DNA of 64,000 nt, from NCBI GenBank assembly GCA_037783545.1, contig JBBELK010000620.1, positions 124,001-188,000 of the forward strand. The letters are read 5' to 3'. This stretch comes from Henricia sp. BOLD:AAB3569 (Eukaryota > Echinodermata > Asteroidea > Spinulosida > Echinasteridae). Under the pieces are notes generated by a model. The model ran no database searches. It was not told the DNA's origin and saw nothing but the letters and a program-made list of their open reading frames with translations. The translations under genes and the position numbers were made by a program. Each line of letters starts with the position of its first letter. Within the stretch, counting starts at the first letter, position 1. Positions 21,623 through 32,400 of this stretch are shown piece by piece.

Positions 21623-22206
21623 ATCGGACATGGCTTTTGTACACCTGTTTCAAAGTCACGTGTCTGTCGTAAAAAAGGACACGTCCACTTAAACGCGGGG
21701 GTGAGTTAGATGTATTTTAATATTAATCTGTACCTCAATAACCTGAATATATTTTTCTTTTTAAAGTGTAATCACTTTCTTACAAATATACTTGAAATAG
21801 GAACCTTTTGCAAGGATGGTGTGTTTCCTCCATTATCCCATCCTCAAAAGAAAAATATCCCTCCGTGTAAACAGCTCAGCCCACCCCTCGCAGAATGGAC
21901 GCGCCGAGGTTCTCATTTTGCAACAAATAACAACGCTTCTGATTGGCTGTTCGTTTTGATGTAAAGTTTCAACCAATCAGAAAACGTGCACCCGCAGTTC
22001 GGCTGCTGCTGGCTTCGTACGTAATATATACGTGTACGAGATTTTTTTGTAGTGCAGCAGTACTGCAACGGTGGCCGACGACTGCAGTGTTTGGTGAGAA
22101 AGTGCAATGTTTTTCTAGCTTTTTTCAGCATTATTCATCTGGAAATTCAACCGGTTTTCCACCTGGGAGTGCAACAGGCCGGGTGTAAATCCCAGCCTCT
22201 ACCAGA

Positions 22207-22299
22207 ATGGACAGCAGCTGCAAGACACCTGAGCAAAATTCGAAGCGTTTTCGTACAAACGTGGCCTACGTCCGAGTTGTCGAACCCGTGGAACTCTGA
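22207..22299 (+). CDS. Short open frame after promoter-like sequence (doubtful)
   Basis: MDSSCKTPEQNSKRFRTNVA...VVEPVEL, 30 codons with gene-like codon use, then TGA; a GTCAGT donor-like site lies 26 bases on. Two inverted CCAAT boxes (GATTGGCTG at 21941, CCAATCAG at 21973) precede it by about 240 bases. No family recognised; possibly a first exon or chance. Confidence 0.2.
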   Translation: MDSSCKTPEQNSKRFRTNVAYVRVVEPVEL

Positions 22300-22555
22300 A
22301 CCGGAAAGTTATGGATTGAAGGTCAGTACACTGCCGTGTTACATGTATTGTCTTTGCGCAACATATACCAACCAAGATGTGTTTTCGGGGCAGACTTTGC
22401 CCCGTTTTCCTTCCCACAATACAGTTTTGCTTTTGTTCAAACGTACCCAAACTAAAGCGGTGTTTGCGATAAGATCTATACGAGCCTTCTCTTAAAAACC
22501 TGAAAATTTCCTCAAAATTCCTTGAATGAATGTGTAAGACAAAATGGAAAGAATT

Positions 22556-22746
22556 GGGAAGTTGATCATGGCTTCAGACCTTGTGTGCAAAACATAAGAC
22601 AGGCTGAACAATTTCTAAGTGTTTCCTCGCAAAATCTTAAATTGTTCTCACTCGAAATTTTAGGATTTTCCATCAAATCTGCACATTCCAATGCTAGATG
22701 AGTCATTTAAAAAAAAAACATCTGATCAACTTCCGAACTCTTACCA
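22556..22746 (+). repeat. Dispersed repeat E, copy 1
   Basis: Shares TCATGGCTTCAGACCTTGTG, GGCTGAACAATTTCTAAGTG and TCAACTTC-GAACTCTTACC with 60710-60904, same strand. No inverted ends seen. Confidence 0.75.
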
Positions 22747-23087
22747 AATACCCTCTGCCACATAACCTTTTGTATGTACGTAACATTTGCACTGTCTGGT
22801 GCCCCAAATTCTTCACAAGTTCACCTTCAAATGGAGGTCCACACACTATGCTGCTGTTGCCAACAGTCTGGTTGCTTTTTGCCATTCTCTCCTACAGTGA
22901 ACGTAGTATGGATTCTGTACTTAACACCTGCCGTATATACCTGATCACTTTGCATAGTAACAAGAATTTAGTCTGGTGATCTGTATACTAAGTCAGTGTG
23001 CATGTGGAAGGAAATAGTACATCAGTAGCTACATGTACATATATTCACGTGAAACATGTAAAATGAACAGATTAGGATTTTTAGTGT

Positions 23088-23506
23088 ACAAGAGCGGTAT
23101 TTTTTCCGTAGACATTGAACAAAGATTTGAAGGAAATTACCTCCTGGAATCAACAGATAATCTAATTTTAAGATATACTTTCTACTTGCACTTTTGTCGC
23201 AAATGTTGCTTTTCTGTAGAAAAATCATATTTTCTCCTCAAATTGCATTCAGTTAGTGCACAAGATAACCATTGACGTGTGCGCGCAGCGCCCTCTGTTA
23301 TCGCGCTTACACACGGACCGCTCACGCCGTAATTTTGTGCATTACTTTATGCAGTAATTTTATCATTTATTTATCTCAGAACTGCAACATTTCCGAAAGA
23401 AGTGCAAATGGGAAGTATATCTTAAAATTGGATAATCTGTTGATTCCAGGACGTAATTTCATTCAAATCTTTGTTCAATGTATACGGAAAAAATACCAAA
23501 AGAGCT
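23088..23506. repeat. Inverted-repeat element
   Basis: Arms of about 120 bases: TTTTTTCCGTAGACATTGAA... and its complement at 23380-23506 share CTGGAATCAACAGAT and AATTTTAAGATATACTT. Confidence 0.8.
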
Positions 23507-24008
23507 AATGTTGAGCTGTAACCTTAAGCATTTATAAATCACCGATTTAAATACTGCACAGGATAGGAAAACAAGACAAGTTTCAAACACGCGTCCCATT
23601 TTAAATGCTTGCCATTTAATGCAATACAAAATATATACTCAATCATGAAGCTAAAAATAACACAGTAATAATTACTGTTACAAAAGTGCATTTCATTTCT
23701 AAAAACCTTAAATATATACAAAAACTAATTCATTTTTAGTGCAATTGACAATGTACAGCACACACATTTATCTAAACTGGCAGGCATATGTTTGTATGTC
23801 ATCGAGCTATATGTACATGTCCAATACCATAGGAATTTAAACAAGGGAGTGCTGGGGTGTGACCTCACCAACACTCCCACTCCTACCCCTACCCGGCCCA
23901 CCCCCACAAAAAATATTCGGACTGAAGTTTTGTCCAAACTTTTTAATTGTATAGACAAATTGGCACGTCTGTGACTACTCATGAACACCAACTAAAGACT
24001 ATGCATTT

Positions 24009-24444
24009 GGGTCTGTCCACAGTAATGGGGTACATTTCTGTAACATTCAAGATCTTGGGTCCCAGTTCACTTCAAATGTCTTAATTTTATCTTTAAATTA
24101 TCAAGCTAAACTGAGGAAATAACTTTTTCACCAAGGAGTAAGAAAAATAGTCCTACAACATACATTTCTGAAAACCCCGTGCACAAATTTTCCTATTTTG
24201 CGTGTAACAAAGACGGAAAAAAATGTCACAAAATGGTCTGTCCACGTTACCTACGTAATAGGAAAATTTGTACACAAGCTTTTCAAAAATGTATGTTGTG
24301 GCAGAATTTTTTTACCTTTTTGGGCAAAAGTTATCTCCTGAGAACAAAACAAGGACATTTCTTTAATTCTGAGATAAACTAAAGACATCTGAAAGGAATT
24401 ATTGACTTATTTTTCAAATGTACCCCATTACTGTGGACAGACCC
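24009..24444. mobile_element. ATTT-flanked MITE (GGGTCTGTCCACAG ends), copy 1
   Basis: 436 bases. Ends GGGTCTGTCCACAGTAATGG / complement, flanked by ATTT at 24005-24008 and 24445-24448. Inside are inverted ACAACATACATTT and AATTTTCCTATT arms. Confidence 0.9.
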
Positions 24445-25228
24445 ATTTGCATTACAAAAATAAATCCATTTTAACCATACAGTGTGTAATTATTGTAATG
24501 AGCAAAACCCACATTATATTTTTAAAATAGGAGATGACTTTTAAAAATTAAATGAATTTAAAAATAAGCAGTGAAAAGTAGATTTGGCACATTAACCACA
24601 TGACATAAACACCGAGAATGTGTCGGCAATGTTTGACAAATGTATCATGGCTCGATGTATAAAAAGAAGCAAACTGTCCTACTTAGCCTTTATGTATTTG
24701 ACCATCTACATGTATATACAAAATTTACTTTTTTAAAAAGCAAGTTAATGTAATGCCCACACTTTATTTCACCTTTTTCTCTCAAAACTTTATACCTAAT
24801 GCTACCTAATATTTTTCTCAGCCCAGACCCTCGAATGTTTAATATTCATTTGTGTTTACTATTCAGTATAAATTAATTTTTACAAAGTGGTAAAAAAGCC
24901 ATTGGTAAAAATACAACGGCTTTGAAGATTTTTCTGTCAACATAAACCATGATGTAACAGGCCGACAAACTTTGGAAAATGTTCGCCCATTCGCTGTAAT
25001 TTTACATCTAGACGAAATTACTCCTATGGAAATGCCCTAAATTAAACAATGGTTTTTCTCAGGATTTAAAACAAAGTCATGGTAGCTTTCTGCACGACTA
25101 TAAAAAACTTTAAAAAGTCTACTTATAAATACAAAATGCACTAAAAAATTATGCACAAGAATAGACGAATCCCAAATTAACCAATTTGAGACCGGTCTGC
25201 GCACTTACGTTGTGTTCTGCCTTTAAAT

Positions 25229-25437
25229 CTAATAATACGGTTTATACGGAATCGCTGCAACACCTTGGGGCATCTCATTACAGAGTGACTTCTGACCACC
25301 TCCTAATACCATAGCACTGTTGGCCTGGTATACATGTAGATGTGGATTTGGAGCAATATTTCCTTGCACTGGGAATATGTTGGAAACAGGAGGACCAGTT
25401 GGTGTCATGTGATTTAGTGGACGTTGGTAATTTGTGT
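25229..25437 (-). pseudogene. USP54: Displaced C-terminal coding end of the USP54-like gene
   Basis: On the far side of the MITE the host frame continues as YTNYQRPLNHMTPTGPP and runs to a TAA after IPYKPYY. It repeats the PLN-type motif of the exon before the insertion. If the MITE and one ATTT are ignored, the two halves are in the same frame, so this is the former C-terminus, about 70 residues, now untranslated unless another haplotype lacks the insertion. Confidence 0.75.
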
Positions 25438-25441
25438 AAAT

Positions 25442-25875
25442 GGGTCTGTCCACAGTAATGGGGTACATTTGAAAAATAAGTCAATAATTCCTTTCAGATG
25501 TCTTTAGTTTATCTCAGAATTAAACAAATTTCCTTGTTTTGTTCTCAGGAGATAACTTTTGCCCAAAAAGGCAAGAAATTGCTGCCACAACATACATTTT
25601 TGAAAAGCAAGTGTACAAATTTTCCTATTACGTAGGTAACGTGGACAGACAATTTTGTGACATTTTTTTCCGTCTTTGTTACACGCGTAATAGGAAATTG
25701 TGCACGAGGTTTTCACAAATGTATGTTGTAGGACTATTTTTTATATTCCTTGGTGAAAAAGTTATTTCCTCAGTTTAGCTTGATAATTTAAAGATAAAAT
25801 TAAGACATTTGAAGTGAACTGGGACCTAAGATCTTGAATGTTACAGAAATGTACCCCATTACTGTGGACAGACCC
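25442..25875. mobile_element. ATTT-flanked MITE, copy 2, inside the USP54-like last exon
   Basis: 434 bases with the same ends and centre as 24009-24444, in the opposite orientation. Flanked by AAAT (25438-25441, 25876-25879), i.e. ATTT on the gene strand. Together with the duplicated ATTT it adds 438 bases, a multiple of three, but its end supplies a TAA stop. Confidence 0.92.
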
Positions 25876-26410
25876 AAATAGGAATGGGCATTACGGCCCC
25901 AGTTGGTTGATATGGTTGATTTTTATACGGTGTGGATACTGTCGTCCTATTTAGTGGATGAGATTGTTGACTGGAATAAACATGGCCAGCGGATGCTGTT
26001 GTCATATTTAGTGGATGTTGTGTGGATTCTACCATCCCATATTTAGGATTTGGTTGATTTGTGGATACTGTAATCCTATTTAGTGGATAAGATCGTTGAC
26101 TGGAATAAAGATTGCCAGAGGCGGGTGTCATATTTAGTGGATGTTGTGTTGATTCTGCCATCTCATTTTGTGGATGTGGTTGATTTCCACAATCAGTTGT
26201 ACATGTATATGCTGCCATCTGAGTTAGTGGAAGATGATGTTGACTTGAATAAAGATGGCCAGAGGATGCCGTCACATTTAGTGGATGTTGTGCAGATTCT
26301 GCCATCCCATTTTGTGGACGTTGTGGAGTAGATGTGGATGTCATTGGTCCTTTCTCAGCCAATGCTACCACTGAACTTGGGACAGTCATCGCTTCTGGTT
26401 GTGAGAAATC
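25859..26410 (-). CDS. USP54: USP54-like last exon, ending in a MITE-supplied stop
   Basis: Begins after CTACAG with [11 protein letters not shown]. It contains three to four imperfect repeats of about 35-45 residues built on [11 protein letters not shown], a Gly-x-(L/V)-Tyr-Ser-Ser-Gln block and a (P)LNR(T/I)TVST block. The last host codons read MPIPI; the next (W, V, C, P, Q, stop) come from the terminal repeat of the MITE at 25442-25875. Confidence 0.8.
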   Translation of the reverse strand, partial: DFSQPEAMTVPSSVVALAEKGPMTSTSTPQRPQNGMAESAQHPLNVTASSGHLYSSQHHLPLTQMAAYTCTTDCGNQPHPQNEMAESTQHPLNMTPASGNLYSSQRSYPLNRITVSTNQPNPKYGMVESTQHPLNMTTASAGHVYSSQQSHPLNRTTVSTPYKNQPYQPTGAVMPIPIWVCPQ

Positions 26411-29400
26411 CTGTAGTAACCAAATAATGGCTTCTGTTAGCACTGTTTGACACTTTTAATGTAACACAAGTGTCCGTCCTAGTTACGAGTGTATATTGGA
26501 AATTTTTACACGGGTTTTTTAGAAAGGCATATCGTCACACTATTTGTAACCCTTTTTGGGCCCAAGTTATCTCTTCAGAACAAATGAAACTTATTTCTTT
26601 TATTTTGAGACCAGACAAAGGTGTTGCCTATATCTTCTTTGTTTTGTAAGATTTCGGCAAGGCTTTTGTTACTGTTGTACAGTATTTTTTTGTTACTGTA
26701 CTCTGGCGCGCGTTGCACACACGTGCAATCCATTCCTCAATGCATGACGCGCGCGTACGTGTGTGTGTTCAAGGTGCGCCCAGCGTGCACGCACATTGAA
26801 TCGGGGCTCTGTACTGCACAGTATCAGAAATGCACGGTATCCGCAAAAGCTTCATTTTATATAATAATACATTATTCTGTGCATACTCCACATGTACTCT
26901 ATAACTAGGAAAATTTGCATGTATATTTATGTGCAATTTACTTATCTCATGGTGTATGTTAAAATCTAATGCAACTTACCTTAGACATGTGTGCTGTGAA
27001 TTCCCGGTTGGGCGTTTCCACTTTAGCAGACGAGAGGAAAAAATAAAAACGAATTTTAGACCTGTATACTTATTACTTACTTAAATAGCTCTAGAGGAAG
27101 CCATGACTCGTGTGATCAACTGTAAAAAGTGCCGTAATACCATGCAAGTGGAAAGTTGAACACTATTTACTGCACTCCTTGTCCACTGTTTTGCACAAAA
27201 CTAAACTTCTGCCTATTATTATCAAATCAATGAATTATGACATGAGGTAAAACACACTCGATAAAAAAGGAACAGTAATAACATAGTCACACATCTACTT
27301 GCTTCATCCGAAACAGACCACATGAAATCAACCACTGATAAAAACCAATGATGCATAGCGAAGTGTCTTAATGGACTAGCTAGAAATAAAATAATGACAC
27401 TCCATTAAATAAAAAAGGTAATTACATTTGACCTTGATGAATGAACTTAAAACCTTGTCTGCAATTTACCAGTTAAAGATGCAGGCTCGTCAATGCACGC
27501 TCGAGGAACACATTTATCCCACGAAATTCACAGCTCCATAGAAAGGCATGGAATGGTGAATTTCCTGGGGCGAATTTGTTCCTCATGCTCGCATTGACAA
27601 GCCTGCATCTTTAACTTTCTTTTCCCCCCAGAATATGAATGCATGTTTATGTTGTAAAAAAGACGAGAAAAATTTGATCCAAGATTGAATGAATCTGTTG
27701 CAGAAAATGATCACAGGGAAAATGATGAGCAGGGAAAGCTCACACCATTCACTTTACCTCATTAGATCTGCCAATAGAGAAATCCATGTGTAATGATCAT
27801 CACCAGCAGGCAGGCAGGCAGGCATGGAAGTAATGCAGAAAATGGCAAGCAATGACATGAATTAATGAGAAACATCAGGGAAAAAAACCACATGATATAT
27901 TGTACACGCAAATACATGTATCCTCTTCGTTCATATGTGTACATTTGGTGAAAGGGACTTTCAACAAATGCGCTATATAAGATGCCATTATTATCTGTGT
28001 GTTGATTCAGAGGTCTCAGGTTTGAATCCCCATATGATTTTTCATACATCCCAGGTTTGGCCCTTTACTAACAGTACATGTACACGTAAGTCACAACGAT
28101 GTGCATTTGACTCTGTGCTGTCATTTGGGATGTGATTTGTTATGGTACTTGTGATTTAGTGAACACACTTATATCATGAGTTAGAAAATAAAGTGACAGT
28201 ATTTACCATTCGTGTACCGTGACTCTGTCTTTGCACCCATTAAACTGGCATTCGTATCGTCATGCACATAACGCTGCATTCTGTCCCCATGCAAGCCATC
28301 CTCAAGTCTGTCTGCTCTGACTGGTTCCTTCCCAACTTGCCAAGGACTTGACTGCACATGTGAGTCAGGGAACCAGCCAGTGCCTGTGTATGACTCCTTG
28401 CAAGCATTCTGGTTCCTGTTAATGCCTTGCCATCCCAAATTCCCTTTTGAATCTTCTTGGTGAGTTTTTGACATCACTGGAACTGGAGAATTGAGACAAG
28501 TTGGTGACTTGGTCCGGCTCGAAGTCGGAGTGCGACTACCCTCACGTCTGTTATGTAGCGAATTGATATCCCTTGCATTCGGAGACCTGTTCTGGCCTTG
28601 CCACCCTGAATTAAAGTCACCTGTGTGACTGTTGGACATCTGCAGATCTGCAGAGCCATACATAATGGGCGATTTATTTGGAGAGGTCAGTGTAGGACTG
28701 CTATTCGGTTTGGCAAGCAACAAGTTTGTATCCTTGTCATTTGGAGACCTCCTATTCATATCTTGCCATTTAAATGTCTCCTTCAAGTCTCCTGGTGGAG
28801 TAATCGTCGTCCGTGGGATTGCTGTTGAAGGTCTGTAATCCTGTCTGGTGCGGATTATGTTGGTCTGTTTGGTGTCGGGTTTCTTTAGGTAGAGCTCTTG
28901 AAGCTGTTGTTTGAGTCTGTCGACACGATTTCCTGCAATGGAACTTCCATGAAAGCTGATGAGACCTGAATCTTGTGCTGGTTGGTATGGCGGACTGTTG
29001 CTGCATTGAAAACAAATATTGTACATGTAGTACTGTACTGAGGAAGTCTATTATTAGGTTTCTTTCAAAACATTTTACAACCATAAAACACATCTAATAC
29101 TTCCAGCAAACCTGGGCCGTTTCATAGCGCTGCTTAACAGCCTAATTTCTGTTAACGAAGCATCAGGATATTTCATGTATGTAAACATTTTTAACAATTG
29201 AAAATGTGCCTAAACTGCACAGCCAAACTTTAAGATAGTGATGCAACAATAGACGTCTCCGAGCATCTGCACACTTAAGCACACTATAACCACAAAATAC
29301 GAAAGCACAACTCGTAAGCACACCTTTTTCAGCTTATGCTTAACCAGCACTAAGAAATTGGTCTCTGAAAGCCAGGGAACCAGACTAAATAAGACCGAGG

Positions 29401-32400
29401 ACAATTTCTGGAAAGCATGGACACATTTTTTCTTTGTTTTTTCGGAATGTAGATGAGGTACTGAGCTGACTTATACACAGCTTGGTTTAATCGTAATAGT
29501 CCTCAATCACACATGTGGTTAACACCATTTGTAACAGTTTTGCAATTCTGAAATCCATTTCCTACCTTTCATGTTGACTCTGAATATCAAACGTGACACT
29601 GTCTTGATCGAAGAACGAATCTTGTCTACGCAGAAGAGTCAGCCGTCGATGCAGATTTCTGGACTGAAGAACAGCATCATTGTACTGGCTGTGAAGCACC
29701 TTACATCGCTGTGCACTCACACCCTTTAGTTTCAGGCATTTCTTCAACTTTGCTGAAATTAAATATGAGGAATTGTTGACGTCACTTGGTAGACAGTTGC
29801 ATTGTAGGTGTGTAAAAAGTTATCGTGAGCCATTAAGATTCCGTCGTGGTAATTCTATTTGTGTGTGTGCATTTGGATTTTACTTTAACCCTGTGAAATG
29901 ACCTTCACCATGTAAAACCATAGTATTTAAAACTAACTGTAATGTGTTTCCTCATATTCAGGTCCACATGGAAATCATAACTACAGTAAACTTTCATTAG
30001 AGCATCCCCTGATTTAAAGCACCTACCAATACAAAGCTGTTTTCCCCAATTCCCGACATATGTACTGCACATAATGTGGTTGTTTGGTTATTCCACTCTC
30101 CAAATATCCGGTTTGTACCGGTAAGTGATTGTGTCACACGCGCACGCGCTGCCATTATTTTGTACATTACTTCCGGTTCCAGTTGGAACCAGAACTAATG
30201 TACAAACTAATGGCAGCGCATGCGTGTGTAACGTAGCACTTACTAACCGTATAGCTCACATTAACGTGTGAATGGGTTTACGGTAGCACCATGTGAATCT
30301 GTTTTGTATATGTGTGGTTCTGAAGAGAACCGGTGAGTGTGAACTCAACGTTTCAAACAGCGTGCTCTGTTCGTCTTCAGGAGTAATGCCGGACTCGTGA
30401 TCATCACGAGTCTGGCATGACTCCTGAAGAACCACACATATACAAAAGAGATTTACATGGTGCTACCATAAACCCATACACACGTTGATTTCCACCATGC
30501 ATAGCCTTAAGTCTTACCTAGCTCACATTAGTTCAATCTTGTCAAGAGCACTCTGGAAAAAGGTAGTATAAGTCGTGCAGGCTAGGTCGAGTTTTCGCGA
30601 CCATAAGTAGAAATCTGTGGCGGATCCATGCTCATTAAAATACAAAAAAACACAATGGAAATTCCAGGCGGAGCACGGACATTCCAGGCGGTATCTGGGC
30701 ACTGCCAGAAATTTCCATTGTGTTTTTGTATTTTAATTTGCGTGGATCTGCCACAGATTTATGGAACAAAATTTATGTGTAGACTTACTGACTGCTGCAG
30801 TGCACAAAGCCAAAGCTGTAGCCAAGTCACCAGCCTCCCCTTTCACTTTAGACTTAGCTTGAAGATTGGCACATTCTGAACAGACTTGCTCACAGAAAGC
30901 TTCTATGTCCGCTGCCGAGGGCTCTGGTTTGTTGTTTGACTGAGAATCCCGATTTGAGGTCGACTGAATTTCTACTGGATTATGATGTCCTCCGTCTGGC
31001 CGAGTTTCAAATGAATGCACACTTCCTGAGCTGGCACTAGATCGGTCTCTACTTCTGTACCCAGAGTCCCTGCTTGCTACAGAGTATCTCGCGTTCTTGC
31101 CCGACTGAGTATGAGGACCCAATTGGGAATCGCTGTTAGGACTCCAGCTGTGTGTGCGCTTTTGTGATGGCATGTCCCTGGTAGTTTTATGGTCGACAGA
31201 CTGATAACCGTCAACGTTTCTGCCACTGTTGGAATGTGTGGTTTGGTTTGATTCCTGATTGAATTTATTGAGTGATTCTCGGCCAGTTGGGTTAGGGAGA
31301 GACGTAAAATCATTTATACAGCTACTTCTTCCGTCTGTTGAACTGCTAGTACTTGCTCTCTTTACCTGTATTTGATTTTTTATCGCAGTGGCCAGGATTC
31401 CTTCCTCGGCCATGGCAATGTTCTGCATGGAAGCAGATTTGCCGGACTTGTACTCGAAGCCCCGGCTCAGATTTGGTACGCTGCCGAACTGTAAGCCAGT
31501 GTCCTGCTTCGGCGTGTATTCTACCATTGAAGAAGACTTGCGCATTCTCTGATATGGTGACCTGTAACTTGGGCTTTGACTGTATTCTCTCTCTGGATTC
31601 TGGACAGTGTTGTGTACGCTTTGTGGCTGTAGACTGGAGAACTCTCCTTGGGAGAATGAATTGTGACGATGAACTGTTGACCTATCAACGTTATGTTTTA
31701 ACGGTATAGCCCTAACTTCATTGGGTCTTTCACTCCAGGATTCATGCCGTTCTAATCTTCGTGAAACAGTCGCTCGGTCGAGGTCTGCATTTACATGGCT
31801 ATGAGAATACTCCCTGTTCTGTCGAGAGCCCGGTTGAGAAGCAGCGACCCCAGGTAATTGTCGATTTCTGGGAGCAGGAGGCGGCATATTGCCTCTCGTT
31901 TTATCACGTTCTTCAGACAATGAGTGATCATTTCTAAAATCTTCAGCAAAGGTGCTCCCCTTAATGCTGTATCTGTCTTCATTTGTGTCAGCAGATGCAA
32001 CATCGAGGCTCCTTAGCTGTAGTGGTGTAGTGTTCACTGCAGTTGAGTGGTTGGAATGTTGGCCTGGGGGTCTTAACCTATCTGCTAATTGGTTCTTATC
32101 CAAACCACCTGTTGTTGAACACCTGTTGTAGTCCTTACTGGGAGATGAGTTACGTACTCTTGGCCTGTCCTGGATGCCACTTTGGCCACCTCTTTGTCTG
32201 ACTCCGACCATCTGTAGAGCATCATGTCCGATTTCCACCACGTGCCTCTCTTGAGCTTTCCTACTCGAGCCTGACCTGATTGAACCGTCGGGCTCTGGCT
32301 CATACTCCACGACTGGTTGCAAGGATTTGGACTGGATGGAGTTTGGAATGCTTGAACGATCATCACGGTATCGCAATGTTTCACGAGGCTTGGCAGCTGT

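Larger units (their letters stand above)
15723..22000. other. Intergenic, between listed repeats
   Basis: Apart from the elements listed, AT-rich unique DNA; no exon with coherent splice sites recognised. Confidence 0.5.

Noticed and set aside
25504-25716. Open frame with ACNKDGKKCHKIVC-like translation, also seen at 24179-24382 and 61326-61520
   Set aside because: It lies within MITE arms and recurs because the elements are repeated; no start context, splice sites or family.
25442-25875. MITE in the last USP54-like exon removed as an intron
   Set aside because: The only GT and AG at its ends (GG/GTCTGT and GGACAG/ACCC) are weak and would shift the frame.
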